Shown: positions 55,195 to 64,000, counted from the stretch's first letter. The stretch: 64,000 bases of DNA from Povalibacter uvarum (GCF_014202975.1 NZ_JACHHZ010000003.1:744001-808000), one strand, 5' to 3'. The notes: a model not told the origin generated them from the sequence alone. Translations and numbers: made by a program.

Positions 55195-58100
55195 ATGCGT
55201 TCATTCACGGACATATTCATACGGCACCCCGTTCTCGCGGTAGTCGTCAACCTGGTACTGGTACTCGTCGGCACGCGTGCGTTGCTGACGCTGCCCGTGC
55301 AGCAGTTTCCGAGCGTCGAGAGCTCGGCGGTCGTCATCACTACCGTCTACACGGGCGCGAGCGCGGAAACGATCCGGGGCTTCCTGACGACGCCGATCGA
55401 ACGGGCGGTGTCCGCAATCAGCGGCGTCGACTACATCGAATCGAACAGTCGTCCGGGCCTGAGCACCGTGACGATCCGCCTGAAGCTGAATCACGACAGC
55501 ACCGCGGCGCTGGCGGAAGTCACCGCGCGATTGCAGCAGGTGCGTTCGGAGTTGCCGGCGGAAGCTGAGCCGCCCGTGGTCGACGTGCAGCGAGCCGATC
55601 GACCCTACGCGACGTTCTATCTCGGATTCACATCGACGCAGCGCGATGTACCCGCGCTGACAGACTGGCTGTCCCGCACGTTGCAGCCACAGCTGTCCAC
55701 GCTCGAAGGCGTCCAGAAGGTGAGCTACGAAGGTGCGCGGCCGCTCGCGATGCGCGTCTGGATCGATGCGGACAGACTGGCAGCGCGCAATCTTGCTCCC
55801 GGAGATGTCCATGCCGCGCTTCAGCGAAACAACTATCTCGCCGCGGTCGGTCAGACGAAGGGCGACCTTGTGCAGGTCAATCTCCTCGCCAACACGGATC
55901 TGCGGGCAGTGGAGGAGTTCGAGAACCTGATCGTTGCGGATCGCGATGGCGCCATCGTGCGTCTCAGCGATGTCGCACGCATCGAGCTCGGCGCCGAGGA
56001 AGCCACGATGGTGGCGAAGTACAACGGCGAGCAGAGCGTGTACCTCGGTGTGTGGCCGTTGCCGGGATCGAACGAGATCGAAGTCGCTCAGCACCTGCGC
56101 GATGAGATGAAGCGAATCGAAGCCACGCTGCCGCCTGACGTGGAGATGCGGCTGGTGTGGGACGGCACCATGTTCATGCGCAGCGCACTCAAGGAAATCA
56201 CGAAGACGCTGGCGGAAACCGTGCTGATCGTCGCGCTCGTCGTCTTCCTGTTCATGGGCTCCATCCGCACCGCGCTCGTGCCGCTCGTCGCGATGCCGGT
56301 GTCGCTCGTCGGTGCCGCCATTGTCATGCTGGCGGCCGGTTTCAGTCTGAACCTGTTGACGATCCTGGCGATCGTGCTGTCGGTGGGTCTCGTCGTCGAC
56401 GATGCGATCGTCGTGGTGGAGAACGTCGAGCGACACGTCCGCGAAGGCAAATCGCGCATCGAGGCTGCCTTGCTGGGCGCCCGCGAACTGGCGGGGCCGA
56501 TCATCGCAATGACGATCACGCTGGCGACCGTGTACACGCCGATCGCTTTCCAGGGGGGACTGACGGGTTCGCTGTTCCTCGAGTTCGCGATCACGCTGGC
56601 TGCGGCCGTCGTGGTGTCGGGCATCGTGGCGCTGACGCTTTCGCCGGTGATGAGCTCGCGCTTCGTTCACGCGCACGGCAAGGAAGGGAAGCTGACGGCG
56701 ATCGTCAATCGTGGCTTCGACGCGGTGAGCCGGGCGTATGCGCGAGCTCTGGATGCCGCGCTCGGAATGCGTTGGGCGATCGTCGCGGTCGCAGTGCTGG
56801 TAACCGCGGCGGCGTGGCCTCTCTATATGTATTCCCGGGCCGAGCTGGCACCCGTCGAAGATCAGAGCCACATCAGCCTGTTCTTCGAAGCGGCTCCGGA
56901 TTCGACGCTCGAGGCGGCGGATCGCGATTCCCAGCAGGTCGTGAAGGCGATTACGTCGTTCCCGGAAACCGAGTTCATGTGGTCACTCACGGCGAACTGG
57001 GGCGGCTTCGGTGGTCTCGTCGCCAAGGACTGGCAGCAGCGCGAGCGGTCGACCGAGGAAATGTACGGCGAGGTCTACGGCGCGGTTTCCCAGGTGCCGG
57101 GTGTGCGCGTATTTCCGCGTCTCGATCCGCCGTTGCCGACACCGGGGCAGTACGACGTCGAGCTGATCGTGCAGAACGAATCGTCGCTCGAGGAGCTGAT
57201 GCGCATGACGCAGGCCGTGCTCGATGCGGGTTGGCAGAGCGGCAAGTTCCTCTACGTCGATACGGACCTCAAGTTCGACCTGCCGCAGGCTCGCGTCGTA
57301 CTCGATCGCGAGAAGCTGGCGGATCTCGGGCTCGATCTCGCGACGGTCGGGCGCGAGTTCGGAACGCTGCTCGGTGGAGCGTACGTCAACCGGTTCAACT
57401 ACTTCGACCGCAGCTACAAGGTGATCCCGCAGATCGGCGACAAGGATCGCGCCACGCTTGACCCGCTGCTGGATCTGAAGATCAAGACGCCCGATGGCAC
57501 GCTCGTGCCGGTCTCGACCTTCATGCACATCGAGTCGACGACGGGCCCGAGAACCTTGAACCGCTTCCAGCAGCGCAATTCGGCGCGAGTCTTCGGCGGC
57601 ATGCAGCCGGGTGTGACGAAGGAAGAGGGCCTGCGCGTTCTCGAGAACGCTGCGAAAGTGGCGGGAGGCGAGAGCACGCTCATCGACTACGCGGGCGAAT
57701 CGCGACAGATCCGCCAGGAAGGCGCGGCGCTCACGACGACATTGGCGTTCGCCGTCGTGCTGATCTACCTCGTGCTGGCCGCGCAGTTCCACAGCTTCCG
57801 CGATCCGCTGATCGTGTTGCTGGGGTCAGTGCCGCTCGCGATCTCGGGCGCTCTGGTATTCACGTTCCTGGACTTCACGACGATCAATATCTACTCGCAG
57901 GTCGGATTGATCACCCTCGTGGGCCTGATCGCGAAGAACGGAATTCTGATCGTCGAGTTCGCCAACACGTTGCAGGAGCGCGGAATCGAGAAGGTCGCGG
58001 CTCTGCGCGAAGCAACCTTGACCCGATTGCGCCCTGTGCTGATGACGTCGGCGGCGACCGTATTCGGTCACTTCCCGCTGGTCCTGGTCTCTGGGCCTGG

Positions 58101-58272
58101 CGCTGAAGCGCGCAACAGCATCGGCATCGTTCTCGTGACGGGCATGATCGTCGGCACGCTGTTCACGCTGTTTGTGGTGCCCGTGTTCTACACGCTCATC
58201 GCGTCCGATCATCGGGCGAAGGCAAGCGAGGAAGAATCGCCACTGGAGGCCGCACCGGCGACGGCGATATAG
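55195..58272 (+). CDS. RND multidrug efflux pump, inner-membrane subunit (HAE1 type)
   Basis: 1025 residues, the usual AcrB/MexB size. N-terminal FIRHPVLAVVVNLVLVLVG, large periplasmic loops, the TM4 proton-relay motif VLSVGLVVDDAIVVVENVERHVREGKS (two Asp), the second half starting near GMRWAIVAVAVLVTAAAWPLY, and YLVLAAQFHSFRDPLIVLL...ISGALVFTF, LVGLIAKNGILIVEFAN and LTRLRPVLMTSAATVFGHFPLV. It exports drugs or small hydrophobic molecules by proton antiport. Ends 3 bp from the convergent ArsR-type gene. Confidence 0.96.
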   Translation: MRSFTDIFIRHPVLAVVVNLVLVLVGTRALLTLPVQQFPSVESSAVVITTVYTGASAETIRGFLTTPIERAVSAISGVDYIESNSRPGLSTVTIRLKLNHDSTAALAEVTARLQQVRSELPAEAEPPVVDVQRADRPYATFYLGFTSTQRDVPALTDWLSRTLQPQLSTLEGVQKVSYEGARPLAMRVWIDADRLAARNLAPGDVHAALQRNNYLAAVGQTKGDLVQVNLLANTDLRAVEEFENLIVADRDGAIVRLSDVARIELGAEEATMVAKYNGEQSVYLGVWPLPGSNEIEVAQHLRDEMKRIEATLPPDVEMRLVWDGTMFMRSALKEITKTLAETVLIVALVVFLFMGSIRTALVPLVAMPVSLVGAAIVMLAAGFSLNLLTILAIVLSVGLVVDDAIVVVENVERHVREGKSRIEAALLGARELAGPIIAMTITLATVYTPIAFQGGLTGSLFLEFAITLAAAVVVSGIVALTLSPVMSSRFVHAHGKEGKLTAIVNRGFDAVSRAYARALDAALGMRWAIVAVAVLVTAAAWPLYMYSRAELAPVEDQSHISLFFEAAPDSTLEAADRDSQQVVKAITSFPETEFMWSLTANWGGFGGLVAKDWQQRERSTEEMYGEVYGAVSQVPGVRVFPRLDPPLPTPGQYDVELIVQNESSLEELMRMTQAVLDAGWQSGKFLYVDTDLKFDLPQARVVLDREKLADLGLDLATVGREFGTLLGGAYVNRFNYFDRSYKVIPQIGDKDRATLDPLLDLKIKTPDGTLVPVSTFMHIESTTGPRTLNRFQQRNSARVFGGMQPGVTKEEGLRVLENAAKVAGGESTLIDYAGESRQIRQEGAALTTTLAFAVVLIYLVLAAQFHSFRDPLIVLLGSVPLAISGALVFTFLDFTTINIYSQVGLITLVGLIAKNGILIVEFANTLQERGIEKVAALREATLTRLRPVLMTSAATVFGHFPLVLVSGPGAEARNSIGIVLVTGMIVGTLFTLFVVPVFYTLIASDHRAKASEEESPLEAAPATAI

Positions 58273-58275
58273 GGA

Positions 58276-58953
58276 TCACGCCGCGAAAAGTTCGCGCAGC
58301 TTCTTTTCACCGCTGGAGGAGAAGCGCACAACGCGCGAGTCGCGGATCGGACTTGCCCAGCCCAATTCGAATAGTCGATCGAGAAGAGCGGCGCCCAGCC
58401 CACCGGCAAGGTGATGGCGCCGCTCGCTCCAGTCGATGCACGCGCGACAGAGCGGTCGACGGGGGTTGGCAATCGCGTCGGCGGTGAGATTCAATTGGCC
58501 GAACAGCGTCCAGCCATTCTCAGCAAGTGCAACGCCTTCAGGCGTGACGCTCAACAGTTCTCTGCGAACCAGCCCGTCGTAGACGAGCACGCCCAGCGTT
58601 CCCGCCAGATGGTCGTAGCAGACGCGAGCCTTGCGCAGCTGAGGATCACGAGGACCGAACTGCCTGTCGTCCGCGATCGAGTTCGCGACGCCCATCATGT
58701 TTTCCAGGAGTTGCGCGACTTCGCTGCCGGCCAGCCGGAAGTAGCGATGGCGCCCCTGCTTTTCGGCGACGATCAGTCGGGCGCGTTCGAGTTTCCCGAG
58801 ATGAGTGCTGACTGTCGGGCGCGTGATTCCTGCCGCGTCTGCAAGTTCGGTTGCCGTCAATGCACGGCCGCCCATCAGCGCGCCGAGAATCTGCGAACGG
58901 CCACGTTCACCGATCAGATGGGCAATTCTGGCGATGGTCGGGCCGGCATCCAT
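58276..58953 (-). CDS. ArsR-type winged-helix regulator
   Basis: 225 residues. N-terminal wHTH ([80 protein letters not shown]) and a ~120-residue C-terminal domain longer than in metal-sensing ArsR proteins, with [21 protein letters not shown] and [24 protein letters not shown]. Its Cys residues could sense oxidants or metals. Convergent with the RND operon, divergent from the NIPSNAP gene; it may control one or both. Confidence 0.9.
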   Translation of the reverse strand: MDAGPTIARIAHLIGERGRSQILGALMGGRALTATELADAAGITRPTVSTHLGKLERARLIVAEKQGRHRYFRLAGSEVAQLLENMMGVANSIADDRQFGPRDPQLRKARVCYDHLAGTLGVLVYDGLVRRELLSVTPEGVALAENGWTLFGQLNLTADAIANPRRPLCRACIDWSERRHHLAGGLGAALLDRLFELGWASPIRDSRVVRFSSSGEKKLRELFAA

Positions 58954-58993
58954 AGTTCGATCCCCGTCGAATCGTCGTGACAGCGTCTCGCGC

Positions 58994-59012
58994 TATCGTA
59001 TATCCGTTGCAG
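58994..59012 (+). promoter_or_regulatory. Candidate regulator site in front of the NIPSNAP gene
   Basis: TATCGTATATCCGTTGCAG immediately upstream of the AGGAG ribosome site, in the ArsR/NIPSNAP divergent region. It shares ATATCCGTTGCAG and the preceding TATCG with 53786-53805. Confidence 0.4.
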
Positions 59013-59023
59013 GAGAGGGCGAT

Positions 59024-59341
59024 ATGGCGATCACGTGCTTCATCCGCTATCAGATCGATCCGTTTCAACGGGATGCATTTCGGGGATATGCGCAGAACTG
59101 GGGCCGCATCATTCCGAGATGCGGCGGCAAGCTGCTCGGTTACTTCCTGCCGCACGAAGGAACGAACGATGTCGCGTGGGGATTGATCGGCTTCGAAAGC
59201 CTCGCTGCGTACGAAAGCTATCGCGTGCGGTTGAAGGCCGATCCGGAGGGACGTGCCAACTTCGAGCTTGCGCAACAGCGCCGCTTCATCCTGAGAGAGG
59301 AGCGGACATTCGTCGAAGACGTCGCGGGGACCGTTGCATGA
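59024..59341 (+). CDS. NIPSNAP-family protein
   Basis: 105 residues with the ferredoxin-like NIPSNAP pattern: [72 protein letters not shown]. Function in bacteria unknown; small stress-linked dimeric proteins. Excellent ribosome site AGGAGAGGG. Its stop overlaps the next start (ATGA), so the two products are co-translated. Confidence 0.9.
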   Translation: MAITCFIRYQIDPFQRDAFRGYAQNWGRIIPRCGGKLLGYFLPHEGTNDVAWGLIGFESLAAYESYRVRLKADPEGRANFELAQQRRFILREERTFVEDVAGTVA

Positions 59342-59682
59342 TTGTCGTGATCTTCGAGGCGGTCCCTCTGCCGGGGCGGGCCGATGCGTACTTCGATGCG
59401 GCCGCAACGCTGCGGCCGTTGCTGACGCAGATCGATGGTTTCATCTCGATAGAGCGCTTCGAGAGCGTGTCGCAGCCTGGCCGCTTTCTCTCGCTTTCAT
59501 TCTGGCGTGATGAGGAGGCCGTCGCGATATGGCGAAATCTCGAAGCGCACCGCGCGATCCAGGCGGCTGGCCGCCGGTCGATCTTCGCGGACTATCGCTT
59601 GCGCGTCGCGCATGTCGTGCGTGACTACGGTCTCGACGATCGCAACGAGGCGCCGGACGATTCTCGCGGCGTCCACGCATAG
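59338..59682 (+). CDS. ABM-domain (antibiotic biosynthesis monooxygenase-like) protein
   Basis: 114 residues: [97 protein letters not shown]. It follows the ABM dimeric alpha+beta barrel pattern including the [10 protein letters not shown] and [14 protein letters not shown] segments. These proteins can be cofactor-free monooxygenases; the substrate is unknown. It overlaps the NIPSNAP gene by 4 bp. Confidence 0.88.
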   Translation: MIVVIFEAVPLPGRADAYFDAAATLRPLLTQIDGFISIERFESVSQPGRFLSLSFWRDEEAVAIWRNLEAHRAIQAAGRRSIFADYRLRVAHVVRDYGLDDRNEAPDDSRGVHA

Positions 59683-59784
59683 CTTCATCGCAGATTGTCC
59701 TTTAGTGCTCTTGCGCTCCGAAAGGAGGCTGCGGCGTCATCGCGGTTGCGTATGATCGGGCAGTCGACGAAGCGGAGCCTGGCC

Positions 59785-60189
59785 ATGAGTGCGGTAGAAG
59801 GCGGATGCTTGTGCGGTGCGGTTCGCTATCGGGTCTCCGGGACACCGATCTCGAGCAGCCTTTGTCATTGCCGCAGCTGCCGATTGGCCAGCGGCGCCCC
59901 TGTAGTTGCCTGGTTCGTCGTGCTCAATGAACAGTTCGCGCTGCTCGGTGGCGAACTGCGCGCGTTTCGCTCGTCCGAATCCGTCGTTCGCGAGTTCTGC
60001 GCACGCTGCGGCAGCCAGATTTCCTATCAGCATGACGACGCGCCCGACCGCATCGAGCTGACGACGGTGACCCTCGACCACCCGGAAGTCTTTCCGCCCA
60101 CACGGGAGATCTGGTTCTCCCACAAACTTTCGTGGGTGGTCCCGAGTCCGACGATCGCCCACCATGCCGGGGAGAGTCAGGAAACCTGA
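59785..60189 (+). CDS. GFA-family zinc-binding protein 1
   Basis: 134 residues from ATG 59785. The glutathione-dependent-formaldehyde-activating (GFA/CENP-V) fold is marked by GGCLCGAVRYRVSG, SLCHCRSCRLASGAP and REFCARCGSQISYQ, which provide the two zinc sites. Most GFA proteins have no proven formaldehyde role. In tandem with a second GFA gene 13 bp downstream. Confidence 0.9.
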   Translation: MSAVEGGCLCGAVRYRVSGTPISSSLCHCRSCRLASGAPVVAWFVVLNEQFALLGGELRAFRSSESVVREFCARCGSQISYQHDDAPDRIELTTVTLDHPEVFPPTREIWFSHKLSWVVPSPTIAHHAGESQET

Positions 60190-60202
60190 TGGAGAGAAAA
60201 CC

Positions 60203-60637
60203 ATGGCAAATGAAGGTCTTTACAAGGGCAGCTGCTTTTGCGGCGAGGTCCAGTTCGAAGTGACGGGCGCGCCCGTGGCGATGGGCTACTGTCACTGCAG
60301 TTCGTGCAGGCACTGGTCCGCTGGTCCCGTGAATGCGTTTTCGTTGTGGCAGCCGCAGGCGCTGCGCGTCACGCGCGGTGCATCGAACATCGGTACGTTC
60401 AACAAGACGCCGATCAGCTACCGCAAATGGTGCACCAAGTGCGGCGGGCATCTCTTCACCGATCATCCGACACTGGGTGTCGTCGATGTCTACGCGGCGA
60501 TGCTGCCGGAATTGCAGTTCGAGCCGGGCGTGCACGTTCACTACCAGGAAACGGTGCTGCGCATTCACGACGGCAAGCCGAAGATGAAGGACATGCCGGC
60601 GCAGATGGGCGGCTCCGGAGTCACGCTGGCGGAGTGA
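60203..60637 (+). CDS. GFA-family zinc-binding protein 2
   Basis: 144 residues from ATG 60203 with GGAGAG upstream. Zinc motifs GSCFCGEVQFEVTG, GYCHCSSCRHWSAGP and KWCTKCGGHLFTDHP. Distantly related to its neighbour, so this is probably an older duplication or co-selected pair. Confidence 0.9.
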   Translation: MANEGLYKGSCFCGEVQFEVTGAPVAMGYCHCSSCRHWSAGPVNAFSLWQPQALRVTRGASNIGTFNKTPISYRKWCTKCGGHLFTDHPTLGVVDVYAAMLPELQFEPGVHVHYQETVLRIHDGKPKMKDMPAQMGGSGVTLAE

Positions 60638-60662
60638 GGGCGGAAGCCCGGCGATGAGAGGC

Positions 60663-60723
60663 CGTCACTCCCGCGAAAGCGGGAGTCCCTTGCGGTTGGA
60701 TTCCCGCTTTCGCGGGAATGACG
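60663..60723. repeat. Paired REP-like palindromes
   Basis: Two hairpins of the TCATTCCCGC family in tandem inverted order: GTCACTCCCGCGAAAGCGGG and the related TTCCCGCTTTCGCGGGAATG, separated by ~10 bp. They lie between the convergent GFA and serine-hydrolase genes. Confidence 0.85.
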
Positions 60724-60727
60724 TCTT

Positions 60728-61846
60728 CTAGCGCGCGGCCGGCAGAATATCGCCGGCGATGATCGACAGGATCTGTCCCGCGAATGCGGAGGGATTCGTT
60801 TCGGCGCTCATGCCGACCCAGTCGGTCGTGACGACGATGACCATGTCGAGCGACGGCGCCACATAGACGAACTGGCCGCCGTAGCCCCATGCGAAGGCCG
60901 CGGGTACCGCAGGGGCATCCGCAACCCACCAGAGATAGCCGTACGTCGTACTTCTCTGCTGGTTGTACGTGTTGCGCCAGTTGAACTTGGGTGTCGTCGC
61001 TTCGCGCACCCACTCTTCGGTCACGATCTGCGCGCGGCCCGAGTTGCCTTTCTGAAGAATCCACTGACCGAACCGCAACAGATCTTCCGCGGTCATTCTG
61101 ATGCCCGAGCCGCCGTTGACGTGCTCGGCATCCAGCACCTCCCACTCGACTGATGTGATGCCAAGGCGATCGAACAGCGCGTCCTGTGCGAATTGCGGCA
61201 GCTTCTGACCGGTGGCGTGCTCGAGCACGACGCCAAGCATGTGCACGAGCGCCGAGTTGTATTCGAAGTCGGCGGATGCAGTCTGGCTGCGGTCGAGCAG
61301 GTACTGGACGTGATCGTCCGTAACGATCCAGCGGTTGTAGTCGTCGCCGTTGCTTTCATTCCATTGATAGCGCGAAGTCATCGTCAGCATCTGGCGAACG
61401 GTCACTGCGCGATCGCCGGCATCCAGTACATACGGTGTGCCCAGGTGGTCGCCGACCGTCGCGTCGAGCCCGCTCAGGTCGCCCTGCGCTATGGCGATTG
61501 CAGTGAGCATGCTCACGACGCTCTTGGTGACCGAGCGCAGGTCGAAGCGTGTGGCCTGGGAAGTACCGCCGAGATAGTTTTGTGCGATCAGCTTGCCATG
61601 CCGTGCTACGAGCACACTGCGAACGCGGGACATCCCCGACAGATCGCTGATGCCTCGATTCAATCGCACTTCGTCCATCGAGACCGAAGCAGGCGTCGCC
61701 GTGACCCAGGGTTGGGAAACGTCGATGACAGTGATGGAGGCGGGTGGCGGTGGCGGTGCGGGATCCGGCGTCTCTGGCGAAGAAGATGATCCGCCGCCGC
61801 ACGCCGCGAGCAGCATCGCAATCGCGATTCCGGGGAGCCACCGCAT
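60728..61846 (-). CDS. Class C beta-lactamase-family serine hydrolase, lipoprotein
   Basis: 372 residues. Signal MRWLPGIAIAMLLAAC (lipobox) then GGGSSSS and a Pro-rich spacer. Catalytic SxxK in DLRSVTKSVVSML, tyrosine motif EYNSALVHMLG (YxN), and a C-terminal AFAWGYGGQFVYVAP near the third motif. It could be a penicillin-binding esterase or peptidase rather than a resistance enzyme. Outer-membrane periplasmic face expected. Confidence 0.92.
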   Translation of the reverse strand: MRWLPGIAIAMLLAACGGGSSSSPETPDPAPPPPPASITVIDVSQPWVTATPASVSMDEVRLNRGISDLSGMSRVRSVLVARHGKLIAQNYLGGTSQATRFDLRSVTKSVVSMLTAIAIAQGDLSGLDATVGDHLGTPYVLDAGDRAVTVRQMLTMTSRYQWNESNGDDYNRWIVTDDHVQYLLDRSQTASADFEYNSALVHMLGVVLEHATGQKLPQFAQDALFDRLGITSVEWEVLDAEHVNGGSGIRMTAEDLLRFGQWILQKGNSGRAQIVTEEWVREATTPKFNWRNTYNQQRSTTYGYLWWVADAPAVPAAFAWGYGGQFVYVAPSLDMVIVVTTDWVGMSAETNPSAFAGQILSIIAGDILPAAR

Positions 61847-61904
61847 GGCGGGAAGTTATCAGTTCACGACTGACAATTCACCATGGCGGGATTGCAAGCA
61901 GCCC

Positions 61905-61924
61905 CCTCCCGGGACCGGGAGAGG
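61905..61924. repeat. CCCTCCCGG hairpin repeat
   Basis: CCCTCCCGG-GAC-CCGGGAGAGGG-type hairpin followed by GCGAGTTCGGGGTAAGG, in the 110-bp gap between the serine-hydrolase start and the PspC stop. It resembles the widespread intergenic CCCTCxCC...GGGGAGAGGG repeat of proteobacteria. Confidence 0.5.
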
Positions 61925-61955
61925 GCGAGTTCGGGGTAAGGTGTGTGGCGCGTTG

Positions 61956-62186
61956 CTACTGCGTCGAGACGACCCGTGGATCGCTGTATTCCTCTTCCGG
62001 CGTCAGGATCCAGAAGAGCAGGTAGACCAGGATGCCGGGAAACGCAGCGGAGCAGATCGAGATCACGACATACAGAACGCGCGTCAGCGTGACATCCATG
62101 CCGAAATATTTCGCGAGTCCTGCGACCACGCCGCCGATCATGCGATTCGATCGCGAGCGCCGAAGCGGGGCTTGAAAACTACTCAT
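61956..62186 (-). CDS. PspC-domain small membrane protein
   Basis: 76 residues from ATG 62186. RRSRSNRMIGGVVAGLAKYFGMDVTLTRVLYVVISICSAAFPGILVYLLFWILTPEEE is a typical PspC domain: a basic leader, an amphipathic GGVxxGLAxYFxxDxTxxR segment and one TM helix. A GTG four codons upstream is an alternative start. Other psp genes are absent, so a general envelope-stress role is only suggested. Confidence 0.9.
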   Translation of the reverse strand: MSSFQAPLRRSRSNRMIGGVVAGLAKYFGMDVTLTRVLYVVISICSAAFPGILVYLLFWILTPEEEYSDPRVVSTQ

Positions 62187-62316
62187 TGTGCGAAACACCT
62201 CTCAAGGTATCCCGGGATCGACGATCCCGGACAGGACGCATGATGAGCCTGTCGATGCCCGGAGGGAATGCGCCGCCGGTCAATCGCGGCGCGGCACCGG
62301 CGGAGCGGCGATCCTA

Positions 62317-63363
62317 TCAGTCAGGATTCCGCAGCACGCCGGTCGAGGCACGACGAATGAGCTTGTGCAGCAGCCGCACGGGTTTCGGCGGTGTTCCGCT
62401 CAGGAGCGACTTGAGCAGCAGATCCGCCGCCGCATAAGAGAGTTGATAAGTCGGCTGGCTGATCGTCGTCAGAGGCGGCCACACGGTGCGGGAGATCGCC
62501 GCATCGTCGAATCCCGCGACGGACAATTGATCGGGTACTGCAACACCCATCTCGTGCGCCGCCATCAGCGTGCCCGCTGCCATGTCGTCGTTTGCGGCAA
62601 AGATCGCCGTCGGCCGGGTCGGCAACGCGAGGAGTTGGCGCGCGGCTTCGAGGCCGGAGTCGAAGAGGAAGTCGCCCTGCCGGACATAGTCGGCGTTGAA
62701 CGCGATCTTGTGTGACTTGAGCGCCGCCTTGTAGCCCTTGAGACGCTGGCCGCTCGCGTAGTGTCCGGGACGGCCGATGATGAATGCGATGCGCCGATGC
62801 CCGAGGCCGATCAGGTATTCCGTCATTTCGCGCGCGGCGCCTTCGTCGTCCATGTCCGAGTATGGCGAGCGATGCTTGAGGTCGTTCGGCGCGATGCGCG
62901 CGAAGGGCAAACCGTGCTCGTCGAGTGCCCGGATGATTTCTTCGGACTCGCTCAGCGGCGGCGCGAGGATCAGCCCGTCGATGTGCGTCTGGTTCGCGAA
63001 CGCCATGACATCCTGCGTGAGCTCTTCGCCTGCGCCCGTCACTTCGTGCAGCAGCAACAGGAATTTTCCCTCACGACAGCGGGCGAGGGCGCCGCGCTGC
63101 ACTTCGATGGTGTAGTTGCCGCTCGGGTTGTCGTAAACGAGACCGATCAGATACGAGCGGCGACTCGCCAGGCTGCGCGCCGAAGGACTCGGGTGGTAAT
63201 TCAACCGTTTGACCGCGACGAGCACGCGCTGCCGCGTTTCCTCGCGCACGTTCGGCTCGTTGTTCAGCACGCGCGAAACCGTCTTGATCGCGACGCCGGC
63301 CGCTTTGGCCACATCGTCGATGCTGGCCTTGCGGGTTCGGGTCTTGTCGTTGTCAGCAGTCAT
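62317..63363 (-). CDS. LacI-family transcriptional regulator
   Basis: 348 residues. HTH ASIDDVAKAAGVAIKTVSRVLNNEPNVREETRQRVLVAVKRLNYHPSPSARSLASRRS, then a periplasmic-binding-protein fold (YLIGLVYDNPSGNYTIEVQRGAL; DGLILAPPLSESEEII; RRIAFIIGRPGHYASGQRLKGYKAAL; AIFAANDDMAAGTLMAAHEMGVAVPDQLSVAGFDDAAISRTVWPPLTTISQP). Divergent from an MFS transporter gene, so it probably represses a sugar uptake system in that direction. Confidence 0.95.
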   Translation of the reverse strand: MTADNDKTRTRKASIDDVAKAAGVAIKTVSRVLNNEPNVREETRQRVLVAVKRLNYHPSPSARSLASRRSYLIGLVYDNPSGNYTIEVQRGALARCREGKFLLLLHEVTGAGEELTQDVMAFANQTHIDGLILAPPLSESEEIIRALDEHGLPFARIAPNDLKHRSPYSDMDDEGAAREMTEYLIGLGHRRIAFIIGRPGHYASGQRLKGYKAALKSHKIAFNADYVRQGDFLFDSGLEAARQLLALPTRPTAIFAANDDMAAGTLMAAHEMGVAVPDQLSVAGFDDAAISRTVWPPLTTISQPTYQLSYAAADLLLKSLLSGTPPKPVRLLHKLIRRASTGVLRNPD

Positions 63364-63447
63364 GAGCGTCGGGGACCGTCGGCAATGCAGGTTCGGGCAT
63401 CGCGGGTAAATCGCCCCGTCGGGGCTGCGTCCGCTTGTAGTGGAATG

Positions 63448-63464
63448 TTACACCGCATGGTGAA
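63448..63464. promoter_or_regulatory. Candidate LacI-type operator
   Basis: Near-palindrome TTACACCGCATGGTGAA (CACC-GCAT-GGTG core) in the divergent region between the lacI-type and MFS genes. The position suits an operator for both, but only one copy was found. Confidence 0.35.
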
Positions 63465-63593
63465 CCGCGCGACATCGCATTTCGGCCCCGGCCTTTCGTG
63501 GCCCGCCGATTCCCTGTAAAACGAACCGACCAGGTCGCGCGCGCCAGAAGAATGCTGCATCGGCCCGGGTGCTCAATCTGTGGGGGATCTTCG

Positions 63594-64000
63594 ATGTCCG
63601 AGTCCGTTCCTTCGGGAATAGACGCTTCTGCGTCCGCTGCGCCTGTGCGCCCGGACGCTGCCGATGCTGCGGGAACGAGTCGCGTCAGCCATTTCTTCGT
63701 CTTCGTCTACGCGCTCGCGTACACCGGTGTCTGGCTGGCTTTGCTGACGCCGATGCTGGTGACGATTGCGCTGCGCGTGCGGCAGATCGCGCCGGACAAC
63801 GCGGCGGGGCAGCTCGCGCTCGTGCTCGGCGTCGGGGCGATATTCGCGCTGATCGGCAATCCCGTTTTCGGGCGGATGAGCGACCGGACCACTTCGCGGC
63901 TGGGAATGCGTCGTCCATGGCTCGTTGGCGGAATGCTGTGCGGCACGGCTGCGCTGACGATCATTGCGCTGGCCCCGACCATTCCGATCCTGCTGCTCGG
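63594..64000 (+). CDS. MFS transporter, C-terminal part beyond window edge
   Basis: First ~135 residues. A cytoplasmic Ala/Ser-rich leader (MSESVPSGIDASASAAPVRPD), TM1 VSHFFVFVYALAYTGVWLALLTPMLVTIALRV, TM2 LALVLGVGAIFALIGNPVFG and the MFS loop motif GRMSDRTTSRLGMRRPWL, then TM3. GGGGGAT lies about 10 nt before the ATG. Given the divergent LacI regulator it is likely a sugar or glycoside importer; the substrate cannot be told from this fragment. Confidence 0.9.
   Translation, partial: MSESVPSGIDASASAAPVRPDAADAAGTSRVSHFFVFVYALAYTGVWLALLTPMLVTIALRVRQIAPDNAAGQLALVLGVGAIFALIGNPVFGRMSDRTTSRLGMRRPWLVGGMLCGTAALTIIALAPTIPILLL

Overview
The window looks like a chromosomal segment of a GC-rich (my impression is roughly 63-65 %) gammaproteobacterium. 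The synteny blocks uvrA/ssb (divergent) and miaB-phoH-ybeY-corC-lnt are typical gammaproteobacterial housekeeping. The abundance of TonB-dependent receptors with VTAQKREQN-type plugs, the C13-type membrane protease, the DUF2946/TonB-receptor pair and the intergenic repeat families point to the Steroidobacter/Xanthomonadales-like part of the class. That placement is inference; no rRNA or tRNA gene was seen. There is no CRISPR array, prophage, integrase or transposase.

Layout. 1-1.3 kb: 5' part of a TonB-dependent receptor cut by the left edge. 1.6-8.3 kb: sthA, mscL, pepQ with a lipoprotein-like ketopentenoate-hydratase homologue, an Ala-rich repeat lipoprotein, an acetyltransferase, an ATP-pyrophosphatase and a small exported protein. 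8.3-17.7 kb: uvrA/ssb and miaB-phoH-ybeY-corC-lnt. 17.7-24.1 kb: an apparent glucuronide-use locus made of mannonate dehydratase, a GntR/FadR regulator, a TonB receptor and a Tat-exported beta-glucuronidase, with two similar candidate operators. 24.3-29.5 kb: membrane C13 peptidase, uppP, a dicarboxylate/amino-acid symporter and corA. 29.6-37.8 kb: complete kdp potassium-scavenging system (a 31-aa small membrane protein, kdpF, A, B, C, D, E) with a KdpE-type operator upstream. 37.9-44.2 kb: ECF sigma factor with an overlapping membrane protein, DUF2946 protein, metal-type TonB receptor and a BACON-like/propeller lipoprotein. 44.2-50 kb: a probable pseudokinase, a small unknown protein, an M28 aminopeptidase and an M48 protease. 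50.1-53.3 kb: ECF42-type sigma factor with two DGPF/YCII proteins, then a double-VOC protein. 54-60.6 kb: RND efflux pair, ArsR-type regulator, NIPSNAP and ABM proteins, two GFA proteins. 60.7-64 kb: class C beta-lactamase-like lipoprotein, PspC protein, LacI regulator and the start of an MFS transporter cut by the right edge.

The least explained structure is intergenic. Six hairpin elements have stem arms built from tandem repeats, with a 7-bp period in four and a 9-bp period in two. Their units differ in sequence but the architecture is the same. They sit in short gaps between genes, including inside the kdp operon and the miaB-phoH and corC-lnt junctions, where they supply the MiaB C-terminal tail and the lnt start codon. 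A separate palindromic REP-like family (TCATTCCCGC type) lies between other genes.

All coordinates were read by eye. Functional calls rest on recognisable motifs and gene order, not on database searches.
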